Shown piece by piece: positions 45,224 through 53,936 of a stretch of 56,294 nucleotides of DNA. Every line of letters begins with the position of its first letter. The stretch's first letter is position 1. Location of the stretch: NCBI GenBank assembly GCA_009711805.1, contig VEMX01000028.1, forward strand, positions 123,307-179,600, read 5' to 3'. The position numbers were made by a program, and so were the translations under genes. The notes beneath the pieces were generated by a model that did no database searches, had not been told where the DNA came from, and saw nothing but the letters and a program-made list of their open reading frames with translations. The DNA comes from Balneolaceae bacterium. Its GTDB lineage: Bacteria > Bacteroidota > Rhodothermia > Balneolales > Balneolaceae.

Positions 45224-45391
45224 TTTACAGAGTGCTTTGATAAAACCAAGGATTTTGTTCAATGTTAAGGCCAGAAGGAGGTTGAAACCGCAGCATATAC
45301 CCCATATTCGAGGATTTCAAACAACGGATAACGCAGACATTGGGCAAAAGACTGGTTTTGTAAAGTGCTCTTACAATATTATTGAACGGAA

Positions 45392-46150
45392 TTACTCAGA
45401 ATCAATTACTTCAATAAGTTCAACCTCAAACACAAGAACAGAACCGGGTTTAATGGGAGAACCTTGGGGAGGATTACTTCCATAACCTATCTCAGAAGGA
45501 ATATAAAATTTATATACGGCACCTTCCTTCATTAACTGAAGACCTTCGGTCCAGCCGGGAATCACTCTGTTGAGCGAGAATTTGGCTCCCTCATAGGGCT
45601 CTCGTTGTGCATTATAGGCTCCATTTTCCTGGGCTACTTCTTTGCGGCTGGTATCAAAAAAGGTACCATCAATCAGGCGGCCTGTATAGTGTACGTGAAC
45701 CCTATCGGTAGCATCTGGAGAAGCACCGGATCCTTCTTCAATAACCTTATACTGAAGGCCGGATTCGGTTTCCTGAATACCTTCTTTTTCACGGTTTTCT
45801 TCTAAAAAGGCCTTATTGGTTTCTATATTCTCACTGTTCTGTTCTTCTGTCAGACTAATTAAATATGTTTGAATAATTAAATTAGCCTCTCTCTCAGAGA
45901 ACATATTGAGGGTATCATTCTTTTCGTCAAGTCCTTCTTTGATTCCGGCAGCAAAATTTTGCAAATCAAGATCGGTTAACCCTTGCTGTAAATAATATTT
46001 TCCACTCTGCAGCCCCAATGCGTAGCTTACACTGTCAATTTCGGCAGATAAGTCTGCCTTTGGGTCTGATATTGAAGAATTATTTGAGCATGCAGAAACA
46101 AAAAATAAAGCAACAAGCGTTATTGCTAAATAGAGATTAGTAAATTTCAT
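45392..46150 (-). CDS. FKBP-type peptidyl-prolyl isomerase lipoprotein
   Basis: 252 residues. Signal with lipobox VSAC (Cys near 21). Residues 30-125 form the helical FKBP_N dimerisation domain (DSVSYALGLQSGKYY, FAAGIKEGLDEKND). Residues 130-250 are the FKBP domain (GLQYKVIEEGSGASPDATDR, VHYTGRLIDGTFFDTS, VIPGWTEGLQLMKEGAVYKFYIPSEIGYG, VLVFEVELIEV). FkpA/Mip-like periplasmic fold catalyst. Confidence 0.94.
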   Translation of the reverse strand: MKFTNLYLAITLVALFFVSACSNNSSISDPKADLSAEIDSVSYALGLQSGKYYLQQGLTDLDLQNFAAGIKEGLDEKNDTLNMFSEREANLIIQTYLISLTEEQNSENIETNKAFLEENREKEGIQETESGLQYKVIEEGSGASPDATDRVHVHYTGRLIDGTFFDTSRKEVAQENGAYNAQREPYEGAKFSLNRVIPGWTEGLQLMKEGAVYKFYIPSEIGYGSNPPQGSPIKPGSVLVFEVELIEVIDSE

Positions 46151-46282
46151 TATTGATATTGTTGATTAGTGTTTAAAATTCAATCCGCGTTAAAATAAGA
46201 GTAAAAAGTGGCAATTTAGAATAATAAATTGCTTATCTATGTATATTAAAGACTAATTAAAATTCTACTACAGACTACAATT

Positions 46283-47821
46283 TTGACTTTTAACGATTTT
46301 GACCTGCACAACGAGCTTCAATCCGGGCTCAGAGATATAGGATATAAGGAACCGACACCTATTCAAGAAGAAAGTATACCTGCAATTTTAAACCAAAAAG
46401 ACGTAATAGGTGCCGCACAAACGGGTACAGGAAAAACAGGTGCATTTGTAATTCCTATTATTGAACAAATTTTAAAAGATCCATCTGAACACACACAAGC
46501 TTTGATTTTGTCGCCTACCCGCGAGCTTGCTCAGCAAATTGATGAACAAATATTTGCTTTAGGCTACCACACCGGAATCTCATCAGCAAACGTGATTGGT
46601 GGTGCTGACTTTTCTAAACAAGCTCAAGCCATTCGGGCGGGGGTAGATATAATAGTAGCTACTCCGGGACGCCTTATTGATCAAACAAAGGTGCTGGATA
46701 TTGATTTTAGCCATATTAAATACCTGGTGCTGGATGAAGCAGATCGCATGCTTGATATGGGGTTCTTACCAGATGTAACTAAAATCATTGACAAACTTCC
46801 CAAAGAGCGCCAAACGTTACTTTTTTCAGCAACGATGCCGGCTCAGATAAAAAACCTGGCTAAAAAAATCATGAAGCAGCCGGTTAAAATTGAGTTTGAA
46901 GTATCTACTCCGGCTGAAAGCGTGGAACAACACGCCTATCAACTTCATCCCAATAAAAAAGTGGACTTGGTGGTTCATTTACTGGAAACACTGGAGTGGG
47001 AATCGTGCATCATATTCTCAGCTACCAAACGGGGAACCGATAAACTGGAACGCACCCTGAATAAAAGGGGAATTAATGCCGGAAGTATACATGGCGACCG
47101 GGACCAAGATGAGCGGAACAAGGCCTTAAATGCTTTTAAAAATAAAACCACCCCGGTAATTGTGGCTACTGATGTATTGGCGCGGGGAATAGACATAGCC
47201 AATGTTTCTGTGATCATTAATTTTGATGTGCCCCGGGCCGTAGATGACTATATTCACCGTATTGGGCGAACCGGCAGATATGATAAATCAGGAATCGCCA
47301 TTACCTTGGTTAGCCGAAATGATGGCAAGTACTTTCATGATATACGGGCGAAGGTAAAAGACCAGCTTAAGGAAAAAGATTTGCCTGATGCTCTTAAAAG
47401 AGGGGATTCGAAGAAGAAATCATCCAGGCGAAAGCATACATCTTCCAAACCTAAGAGTAAAAAGAAGCATCAAAATACTGAGACGGATAAACAGCAGTCG
47501 AAAGATACTTCTGCTTCTTCATCTCAAAAACCCAGAAGACGAAGAAAACCTGCATCCCCCCAATCCAAGGGACAAAAAAAGCAGGAGAAAAAAGCCAAAC
47601 GGGATTCAGCGAAAAAGCCTAAACCAGATCAGAAAAAGAAGGCCAGGGAAAATAAAAGAAAGGAGCCCGTTTCTTCGCAAAGTAAAGAACAATCTTCAGC
47701 AGGTAATGTGATTCCGGCAGAACGAATTAAAAAGGCTACCAAACGTAACCAGAACAGCCCTAAACCAGCCAAAGGAATATGGGGATTGGTAAAGAGCTTT
47801 TTACCCAAAATAGGAAAGTAG
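46283..47821 (+). CDS. DEAD-box ATP-dependent RNA helicase (RhlE-like)
   Basis: 512 residues from a TTG start at 46283 (MTFNDFDLHNELQ, the typical N-terminus). Q motif GYKEPTPIQEESIP, motif I AAQTGTGKTGAF, Ia SPTRELAQQ, DEAD in VLDEADRMLDMGF, SAT in LLFSATMP, and motif VI YIHRIGRTGRY. The last 140 residues are a lysine/serine-rich basic tail for RNA binding, ending KGIWGLVKSFLPK. Likely acts in ribosome assembly or RNA turnover at low temperature (family knowledge). Confidence 0.94.
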   Translation: MTFNDFDLHNELQSGLRDIGYKEPTPIQEESIPAILNQKDVIGAAQTGTGKTGAFVIPIIEQILKDPSEHTQALILSPTRELAQQIDEQIFALGYHTGISSANVIGGADFSKQAQAIRAGVDIIVATPGRLIDQTKVLDIDFSHIKYLVLDEADRMLDMGFLPDVTKIIDKLPKERQTLLFSATMPAQIKNLAKKIMKQPVKIEFEVSTPAESVEQHAYQLHPNKKVDLVVHLLETLEWESCIIFSATKRGTDKLERTLNKRGINAGSIHGDRDQDERNKALNAFKNKTTPVIVATDVLARGIDIANVSVIINFDVPRAVDDYIHRIGRTGRYDKSGIAITLVSRNDGKYFHDIRAKVKDQLKEKDLPDALKRGDSKKKSSRRKHTSSKPKSKKKHQNTETDKQQSKDTSASSSQKPRRRRKPASPQSKGQKKQEKKAKRDSAKKPKPDQKKKARENKRKEPVSSQSKEQSSAGNVIPAERIKKATKRNQNSPKPAKGIWGLVKSFLPKIGK

Positions 47822-47888
47822 AATAGCCTTGGTTTCTTAACGAGAATCTAACATTAGACTTATTAACTTAGATCAAAAAAATAAATCT

Positions 47889-49070
47889 ATGAATCGCTAT
47901 ACCGTATTTTTAGTTCTTTTTTTAATTTTTACCGCTTGTGAGAAACCAGATGGTGATGAAACAGAGCAAGCTGTTATAGAAGAAATATCAGTGCATACTG
48001 GGGGAATTCAAAATCCTGAACGACTATCGCTGGTGGAGTCAACTAAAATTACAAATGTTATCCTGTTAATTGGAGATGGAACAGGATTAGCTCAAATAAC
48101 TTCTGGTCAGCTCAATTTAGTTGGTAAAGATGGAATGCTGCACATACAGACCATGCCGGTCACAGGGATCGTAAAAACACATTCTTCGGATAATTTAATC
48201 ACAGATTCCGCAGCAGGAGCTACGGCCTATTCTTGTGGCATCAAAACGTATAATGGTGCTATTGCAGTTACTCCCGACAAAAAAAGATGTAAGACCATTC
48301 TTGAAATGGCCGAAGAAAAGGGGCTTGCAACTGGCTTGGTGGCTACGTCAAGTATCACACACGCTACACCAGCCAGTTTTGGCGCTCATGTTGAAAGCCG
48401 AAGTATGGAAAATGAAATAGCCGCTCAACTGTTAGCGTCAGGTTCAGAAATTTTACTGGGAGGAGGGATGGAGTTTTTTGCTTCAGACTACCGGGAAGAT
48501 AGCAGAGATCTGCTTGGTGAATTCAGTGAAGCTGGATACCAGATTTTGAGTACGGCAGCAGAACTTGAAGCCGCAGAAGGAAATAAACTGCTGGGACTTT
48601 TTGCAGAAGATGGCCTGGAGCGAAATAACTCGGAACCTTTGCTCCCACAGATGGCAGAAATAGCTATTGATCGATTAAGTAAAGATGAAGACGGCTTCTT
48701 CCTGATGATTGAAGGAAGTCAAATTGACTGGGGCGGACATGGAAACGACGCTAATTATGTTTTAGAAGAAGTACGAGATTTTGATCAAACTGTAAAAGCA
48801 GTGTTAGATTTTGCCCAAAAGGACGGCGAAACGTTGGTTGTCCTTACTGCGGATCATGAAACAGGGGGAATGACTTTAACCAATCAGAAAGAAGAAGGCA
48901 AGGCGATGGAAATCTACTGGCCTACTGATTACCATACCGCTACTCCTGTCCCTTTAATGGCGTATGGCCCCAGAGCTCTGGAGTTTATGGGATGGAGAGA
49001 TAATACGTATATAGGGGTAAAACTGGCAGAACTGCTGGATGTAGGTACACTTCCCTCTATTGAAGAATAA
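47889..49070 (+). CDS. Alkaline phosphatase, lipoprotein
   Basis: 393 residues. Lipobox FTAC at residues 14-17. Alkaline phosphatase fold: metal-binding Asp63 in LIGDGTGLAQ, nucleophile Ser107 in TDSAAGATAYSCG, STHATPASFGAH-like ITHATPASFGAH, metal-binding EGSQIDWGGHGND, and TADHETGG. Releases phosphate in the periplasm or at the cell surface. Shorter than E. coli PhoA (471), consistent with the small PhoA-like group. No pho-box-like signal was found. Confidence 0.92.
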   Translation: MNRYTVFLVLFLIFTACEKPDGDETEQAVIEEISVHTGGIQNPERLSLVESTKITNVILLIGDGTGLAQITSGQLNLVGKDGMLHIQTMPVTGIVKTHSSDNLITDSAAGATAYSCGIKTYNGAIAVTPDKKRCKTILEMAEEKGLATGLVATSSITHATPASFGAHVESRSMENEIAAQLLASGSEILLGGGMEFFASDYREDSRDLLGEFSEAGYQILSTAAELEAAEGNKLLGLFAEDGLERNNSEPLLPQMAEIAIDRLSKDEDGFFLMIEGSQIDWGGHGNDANYVLEEVRDFDQTVKAVLDFAQKDGETLVVLTADHETGGMTLTNQKEEGKAMEIYWPTDYHTATPVPLMAYGPRALEFMGWRDNTYIGVKLAELLDVGTLPSIEE

Positions 49071-49412
49071 ACTGTTGGTGTAAAACACTTCACTTCATTT
49101 TAAGATGAAGTGAAGCCCAAGATATCCGGCTCTATGTTGATTTGTGTGTGTATTGGATCCTTCATTCATTGAGGACTGCTATAATTAGCGACGTTTTAGC
49201 TTCATTTTTATGAGGGGGATGAATGAGATAAGATGCCTCAAGATTGGTTTAAAACCATCCCTGAAGGTCCCGCAAAGATCCACACGGGGGGGAAAGGAGA
49301 AGGTTTCCCGAAGGGATGTTTTCAGCAAGGTGAGGTCGGATGACCAAGGACTTACAAATAAAAGGACCCTCATTTACAAAAAATGTCCCATCCCCTCGGG
49401 AGAAGGAGGTTT
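49071..49412. other. Intergenic region, decayed repeat-like sequence
   Basis: No supported gene. The stretch around 49256-49345 (GAAGGTCCCGCAAAG; GGTTTCCCGAAGGGATG; AGGTGAGGTCGGATGACC) has the GC-richer texture of the repeats at 10300-11240 but no long exact match to them. Confidence 0.4.
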
Positions 49413-50612
49413 TTATGGTATAATTTTAGTTCTTACCACAGGTTGTTCTCCGGAGACATCCGTATAGGCAATCATTAACCCATTTTTATAGGGAGTGATT
49501 TGAGGGAAGCCAGCGGATCGCTTTTTTGAAATATCAGTAAGGTAATGTGTGTTTAATGGAGTTCCATCCGGGGCATAAGATCGAATCATCAATGCCGCTT
49601 CGTCTTCATATTCTCCTAACCAGGATACCCAAATTTTACTATCCGAATAGTTCAGGTCTACACGACCGGTAGGGGAAACATCATCTACAATTATAGGGGA
49701 ACCGAAAGTGGTTCCATTGTCGTTGGATAGTGCCATTTTAACCATAGCCTTGCCATTTGCCCCTGTAAACCAGCTGGCAGCAACATCTTGTCCGTTAGAG
49801 TCTACAGCAGGTCCATTTACCGGGCAGCCTGCAATATGCCATCCATCGTCATTTAAAGGTTGGGGGTTGGTCCATGTTCCGTTCGAATATTTGGTGTAAT
49901 AGATATCCCGTATTTCTTCGGAGGTGCGATTTCTGTATATGACGAGATATCCATCATCTGTGTCGGTAATGGCAGTATTACAGCAATCACATACCGAGGA
50001 GTCCAGCTCAAATTTCTCTATAATCTCAGGGCTGTCTTTATCTACAAAGGCCGCTCGGAGCGTCATCGCTTTCGACATGTCGGAATATTCATCTTGTTTT
50101 CGGTTTGCCGTATTTCTTCCATCCAGCCATGTTGCAAGTATTTTGGAATCTCCTGCAGGGGTCATGCTTACAAAACCATGCTCCGTAGCCGTATTATCTT
50201 CATGAAGATTCATAGGAGCGGACCAAGTGTTAGAATAAGAAGTAAGTTTAATGTTATAGGAATAGGCATTCCCTGGAACTTTTTTGAGCCAGTGTACAGC
50301 CATTGGTTTTCCATTCTGAGAAACGATGGTCGGAAAATCAGCCCAATTTACAAACCAGGAAGAATCAGAAGCGATTTCTTCGGCACTTTTCCAGCTTTGT
50401 TCTTGAAATGAAGCGTATTTTAAAGTGGCAATATTATCTTTCTCCTCAACCCAACTCATAAAAACAGTTCCGGTGTTATCGGTGGTCAGCCGTGGGAACG
50501 AACTGTTTGATTCTGCAGGGTTGGTGATAGCTTTTGAGCTTTCTTGCTGGCTGGATACACACCCAAACAAGCCGATTATTAAGCAGGAACTAAGAAGTAG
50601 TAATTTTTTCAT
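49413..50612 (-). CDS. Lipoprotein with sialidase-like beta-propeller
   Basis: 399 residues. Signal LLLLSSCLIIGLFGC with the lipobox Cys near 18. The mature part is a series of beta-propeller blades with repeated Asp-box-like pieces (LKYASFQEQSWKSAE, YYTKYSNGTWTNPQPL, LSNDNGTTFGSPIIV), each blade ending in a W/F-S/A pattern. The insert SSVCDCCNTAITDTDDG could form a disulfide or metal site. No catalytic sialidase RIP/Arg triad was recognised, so a binding or structural role is as likely. The 50590-50988 gene overlaps its start. Confidence 0.75.
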   Translation of the reverse strand: MKKLLLLSSCLIIGLFGCVSSQQESSKAITNPAESNSSFPRLTTDNTGTVFMSWVEEKDNIATLKYASFQEQSWKSAEEIASDSSWFVNWADFPTIVSQNGKPMAVHWLKKVPGNAYSYNIKLTSYSNTWSAPMNLHEDNTATEHGFVSMTPAGDSKILATWLDGRNTANRKQDEYSDMSKAMTLRAAFVDKDSPEIIEKFELDSSVCDCCNTAITDTDDGYLVIYRNRTSEEIRDIYYTKYSNGTWTNPQPLNDDGWHIAGCPVNGPAVDSNGQDVAASWFTGANGKAMVKMALSNDNGTTFGSPIIVDDVSPTGRVDLNYSDSKIWVSWLGEYEDEAALMIRSYAPDGTPLNTHYLTDISKKRSAGFPQITPYKNGLMIAYTDVSGEQPVVRTKIIP

Positions 50613-50988
50613 ATTGGCTCGTATATAATTTATAAGCGGTGTATATAGCTGTTAGATGCACAAGCGGAACCGTGAATAGATACCAGCTTGGCTCAGAGTG
50701 TATAGAGTTTATGATTTCAATAATCCTCCAGAATATGAAAATTCCGAAAAAGATAGCAGCGTGTTTAAAGGGGGTTTTTTCAAGTACAGAAAGTATAATC
50801 ATTGTAATGAGCCATGTACTCACAAACATGGAGATGTAAATAACTGTAATCCATGAGGCTCCGGGCAGGTTCTCTATTCCATAATAGTGAAATTCATCAC
50901 TATGATAAAACATAATGATAAGTCGTATAAAACCTTCCAGAAAAAAATAACCGACAAACCCTATAAAATGGGTTAAAAAAGTTTTCAT
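50590..50988 (-). CDS. Small integral membrane protein of unknown function
   Basis: 132 residues, four predicted TMs (THFIGFVGYFFLEGFIRLII, VIYISMFVSTWLITMIILSV, HAAIFFGIFIFWRIIEII, WYLFTVPLVHLTAIYTAYKL). Its 3' end overlaps the start of the propeller lipoprotein by 23 bases, so the two are probably one transcript. No family recognised. Confidence 0.75.
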   Translation of the reverse strand: MKTFLTHFIGFVGYFFLEGFIRLIIMFYHSDEFHYYGIENLPGASWITVIYISMFVSTWLITMIILSVLEKTPFKHAAIFFGIFIFWRIIEIINSIHSEPSWYLFTVPLVHLTAIYTAYKLYTSQYEKITTS

Positions 50989-51051
50989 TAATGAACGTAT
51001 TTTTGATGATGATTGTAATCACTTCGTCACAGTTAACCAAATATATTTTTT

Positions 51052-51870
51052 ATGCCTGAAGGACCCGAAATATGGAGAACAGCAGATACTTTAAACGATG
51101 CTATTCAGTCACGGAAAGCAGAACAGGTGTTTTTTGCTTTCGATGAGCTTAAAGAGTATGAAGATGTCTTACAGGGATGCACTGTGGCAGGGGTTGAACC
51201 CAGGGGTAAAGCTCTTATAACTTCCTTCGATAATGGCTTGAATATCTATTCTCATAATCAACTTTATGGGAAATGGATGATTCGCAGCAAGGGTGAAAAG
51301 CCGGAGACCAACCGCAGTTTAAGGTTGGCTATTCATACCCAGGACGCATCAGCATTTCTCTATTCTGCTTCAGAGATCCAGGTACTTGAACATCATCAGG
51401 TAGAAGCTCATAGTTATATAAAAAAACTGGGCCCCGATGTAGTACATCCCGATACTACTTATAAGGAGGTTATTGACCGATTTAACAGTGAAACATTCAG
51501 AAACAGAAAATTGACTACGCTTTTACTGGATCCGGGTTTTTTAAGCGGCATTGGTAATTACCTGAGAAGTGAAATACTTTTTTGTGCAGGTGTTGATCCC
51601 GATCTTAAGTGCAAAGACTGCAGTTCTGGCGAAATAGAAAAACTGGCGAGCTACTCACTGAAACTTCCCAGAAGGTCGTACCAAACCGGAGGAATTACGA
51701 CAGAAGACGTACTGGTGGAGTCGTTAAAAAGGGAGGGGGCATCCCGAAAAGAATACCGACACTATGTATATGGCAGAAATGGAAAGAGATGCTATAAATG
51801 CGGGGAAGTTATACAGGTAGTGAAAACAGGCGGGCGAAAGGTATATTATTGTCCCACAGCACAAAAATGA
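51052..51870 (+). CDS. Endonuclease VIII-type DNA glycosylase (Fpg/Nei family)
   Basis: Removes oxidised bases and nicks DNA. 272 residues. Starts MPEGPEIWRTAD, so Pro2 (catalytic after Met removal) and Glu3 are in place; PGFLSGIGNYLRSEILF is the helix-two-turn-helix DNA-binding element. The C-terminal zinc finger has CYKCG but ends YYCPTAQK: the fourth Cys of the usual C-x2-C...C-x2-C is alanine. The frame and length are otherwise complete. Nei rather than Fpg is suggested by the overall sequence, not proven. Confidence 0.88.
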   Translation: MPEGPEIWRTADTLNDAIQSRKAEQVFFAFDELKEYEDVLQGCTVAGVEPRGKALITSFDNGLNIYSHNQLYGKWMIRSKGEKPETNRSLRLAIHTQDASAFLYSASEIQVLEHHQVEAHSYIKKLGPDVVHPDTTYKEVIDRFNSETFRNRKLTTLLLDPGFLSGIGNYLRSEILFCAGVDPDLKCKDCSSGEIEKLASYSLKLPRRSYQTGGITTEDVLVESLKREGASRKEYRHYVYGRNGKRCYKCGEVIQVVKTGGRKVYYCPTAQK

Positions 51871-51958
51871 AGTCTCAAAAAAGACAAAAAGAGGATATAA
51901 AATTGCGAGCAATATTTGTAAGTTTAGAGACTGAAATTATCAACAAATAAAGATCGGG

Positions 51959-52459
51959 ATGAAACTTAAAATCACTATTATATTTAGCCTGTTGCTTACC
52001 GCATCAGCCTTTGCACAGAATGAAAATGAAGAAATTATACGCTTGTCGGAACCGGTTGCGGCAACTGATACCTATGAAATATTTGGAGCCAATGAGGGAA
52101 ACTGGGAGCAGGCAGAGACACTGAATACCATCATTCAATCAAGTGATGACTATTCGGGTAAAACAATTGTTTTAGAAACCGAAGTAGGAAAAGTGTGCCA
52201 GAAGAAAGGATGTTTTTTTATAGCAAAAGACGGAGAGCATACCGCAAGAGTAACATTCAAGGATTATAGCTTTTTTGTGCCTACAGATTCTGAAGGTAAA
52301 AAAGTAAAACTGGTGGGTATGTTTGAGGTAAAAGAACTAAGCGAGGAACAAGCTAAACATTTTGCCGAAGATGCAGGTCAAAATCCTGATACAGTGGAAG
52401 GTCCTGTTAAGGAATACTCCATAATTGCCACTTCCGTTCTTGTTCCCAAATCAAAGTAA
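51959..52459 (+). CDS. DUF4920 domain protein, secreted
   Basis: 166 residues. Signal peptide KITIIFSLLLTASAFAQ. The mature domain (GKTIVLETEVGKVCQKKGCFFIAKDG, VKLVGMFEVKEL) is an OB-like beta barrel with a CxxxxC pair, as in DUF4920, a family I associate with periplasmic proteins of Bacteroidota and Proteobacteria. Function unknown. 28 bases before the next gene. Confidence 0.8.
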   Translation: MKLKITIIFSLLLTASAFAQNENEEIIRLSEPVAATDTYEIFGANEGNWEQAETLNTIIQSSDDYSGKTIVLETEVGKVCQKKGCFFIAKDGEHTARVTFKDYSFFVPTDSEGKKVKLVGMFEVKELSEEQAKHFAEDAGQNPDTVEGPVKEYSIIATSVLVPKSK

Positions 52460-52487
52460 TCAGAATACATAAATTTAATAATTATTT

Positions 52488-52979
52488 ATGCCAGAGAACG
52501 AATTACTGAGCCCGGAGAATGTCATCAAATCAGATAAACAATTGATGGAATCTCCAGAAGTAGAAGAAATAGCAAAAAATGTAATTGAAGAACATAAACT
52601 TGAATTCGGCCCGGCCGAAATTGGGTACTTTCTTATATACCCGAACATCTCTAAGCAGAGAGCAGCCAAGTGTATGAAAGCCAACCGCGAGGTTAAGTAC
52701 TACTCGGGGAATGATTACCTGATAGAAATTTCAGGTGAGCTGTGGGATATGCTTGATAACAACTCCCGAAAGATGTTACTGTATCATGAGTTGCTGCAGG
52801 TTGATCCTACCTACAAAACCAAAAATAATGAATGGGTAATGAAAATCAGGAAACCGGATTTTTCGGATTTTTATACCATCAACGACAAATTTGGCAATGA
52901 ATGGTACAAAACTATTCAGGCCACCGCTTCCTCCCTGTACGATCTTGACCCCAAACAGGAGAGCAAAGTACGGATGTAA
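52488..52979 (+). CDS. Putative metallopeptidase-like protein with degenerate HExxH
   Basis: 163 residues. The layout (AEIGYFLIYPNISKQRAAKCMKANREVKYYSGNDYLIEISGELW, then KMLLYHELLQVDP) resembles the putative phage-type metallopeptidase family, whose core is HExxH followed by V-D. Here the second zinc histidine is Gln (HELLQ), so it may be inactive or use another ligand. Not located in a prophage. 28 bases after the DUF4920 gene; terminator follows. Confidence 0.6.
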   Translation: MPENELLSPENVIKSDKQLMESPEVEEIAKNVIEEHKLEFGPAEIGYFLIYPNISKQRAAKCMKANREVKYYSGNDYLIEISGELWDMLDNNSRKMLLYHELLQVDPTYKTKNNEWVMKIRKPDFSDFYTINDKFGNEWYKTIQATASSLYDLDPKQESKVRM

Positions 52980-52997
52980 TAACGATTGATAGAACGG

Positions 52998-53031
52998 AAG
53001 CCTGTATATATGCGGGCTTGCGTTTTTTTTT
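52998..53031 (+). terminator. Intrinsic terminator after the metallopeptidase-like gene
   Basis: AAGCCTG (52998-53004) pairs with CGGGCTT (53013-53019, one G-U), followed by a run of nine T. Confidence 0.85.
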
Positions 53032-53110
53032 GGAGCCATCTTTTTCTGTCTTTCCAGATGTTATACATATTTGATTATATTCGGCACTAAATAACAATTG
53101 AAATGCCGCA

Positions 53111-53641
53111 ATGAATTACCACTTAGATCTACTTCCCGTATACCATCACTTAACCATCAGACTCTGTTTTCTTGCTATATTGACGCTAATGCTTTCCTGT
53201 AATAATATGGAGGACCAGAATCAGGTTCCTGCGGTGCAGCAAAATCGACAGGCGGAAGCGGAAGCAGAAGCCATAAAGAATACCTTAGTTGAAATGTGGG
53301 ATGCCATTGAACAGGAAGACATCGAAAGATATCAAACCTATATTCACCCCGATTTCACCCAGTTTGGGGAAACGGACAGTACCATCTCTATTGGTAAGAA
53401 AAATGAAATTGAAGGGGTAAAAAACTGGATAGCCGACAGTGATAACATTCATACTGAAATGCATGAACCCAAGGTTACGATCAAAGGTAATGTTGGCTGG
53501 ATTACCTATTACTGGTCAGATTCAGGGACTACCAATGGCGAACCTTTTTCATCCAGAGGCAAATCAACCCGTATTTTTGTGAAAGAGAACGGGAAATGGC
53601 TCTGCATTCATGGGCATTATACTTTATTGCCAGCTTCATAA
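53111..53641 (+). CDS. NTF2-like (SnoaL/DUF4440) lipoprotein
   Basis: 176 residues. The N-terminus (LTIRLCFLAILTLMLSC) is a lipoprotein signal; the first 16 residues before it may be over-called, since no nearer in-frame Met is seen. Residues 55-174 are an NTF2-like cone fold: TLVEMWDAIEQEDIERYQTYIHPDFTQFG, VGWITYYWSDSG, STRIFVKENGKWLCIHGHYTLLP. Such domains bind or isomerise small ligands; the role here is unknown. Confidence 0.75.
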   Translation: MNYHLDLLPVYHHLTIRLCFLAILTLMLSCNNMEDQNQVPAVQQNRQAEAEAEAIKNTLVEMWDAIEQEDIERYQTYIHPDFTQFGETDSTISIGKKNEIEGVKNWIADSDNIHTEMHEPKVTIKGNVGWITYYWSDSGTTNGEPFSSRGKSTRIFVKENGKWLCIHGHYTLLPAS

Positions 53642-53691
53642 GTGGGAAGGGGAGTACTCCCATATTTATTTTGAAGGAGTAAGTTCAGGAA

Positions 53692-53919
53692 TTACCCCTT
53701 TATTTCATATCCATCCTTTTCCAGGATCTTTTTGATTCGGTTTACATGATCTCCCTGGATCTCAATGGTTTTTCCTTTCGTGGTGCCGCCGGTACCTAAT
53801 TGGGATTTTAGTTTTTTCTCGAGTTTTTCAATCACCTGGGGATTATGGGTAATACCTTTGATTACTGAAACTTGTTTACCGCGTCTTCCGGCTGTTTCTA
53901 ATTTCACTGATACTTTCAT
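53692..53919 (-). CDS. SUI1/YciH-type translation factor
   Basis: 75 residues, the SUI1 fold only (VKLETAGRRGKQVSVIKGI, KKLKSQLGTGGTTKGKTIEIQGDH, IKKILEKDGYEIKG). Archaeal/eukaryal eIF1 homologue; bacterial YciH acts in initiation fidelity. Shorter than E. coli YciH (108) because the N-terminal extension is missing; a longer frame is not open. 17 bases after the MATE gene in the same direction. Confidence 0.88.
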   Translation of the reverse strand: MKVSVKLETAGRRGKQVSVIKGITHNPQVIEKLEKKLKSQLGTGGTTKGKTIEIQGDHVNRIKKILEKDGYEIKG

Positions 53920-53936
53920 TCTTGAATAAAATGTGA

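Noticed and set aside
47388-47711. 107-residue alternative frame in the helicase tail
   Set aside because: The A-rich basic tail coding sequence opens several frames; the helicase frame is continuous and complete.
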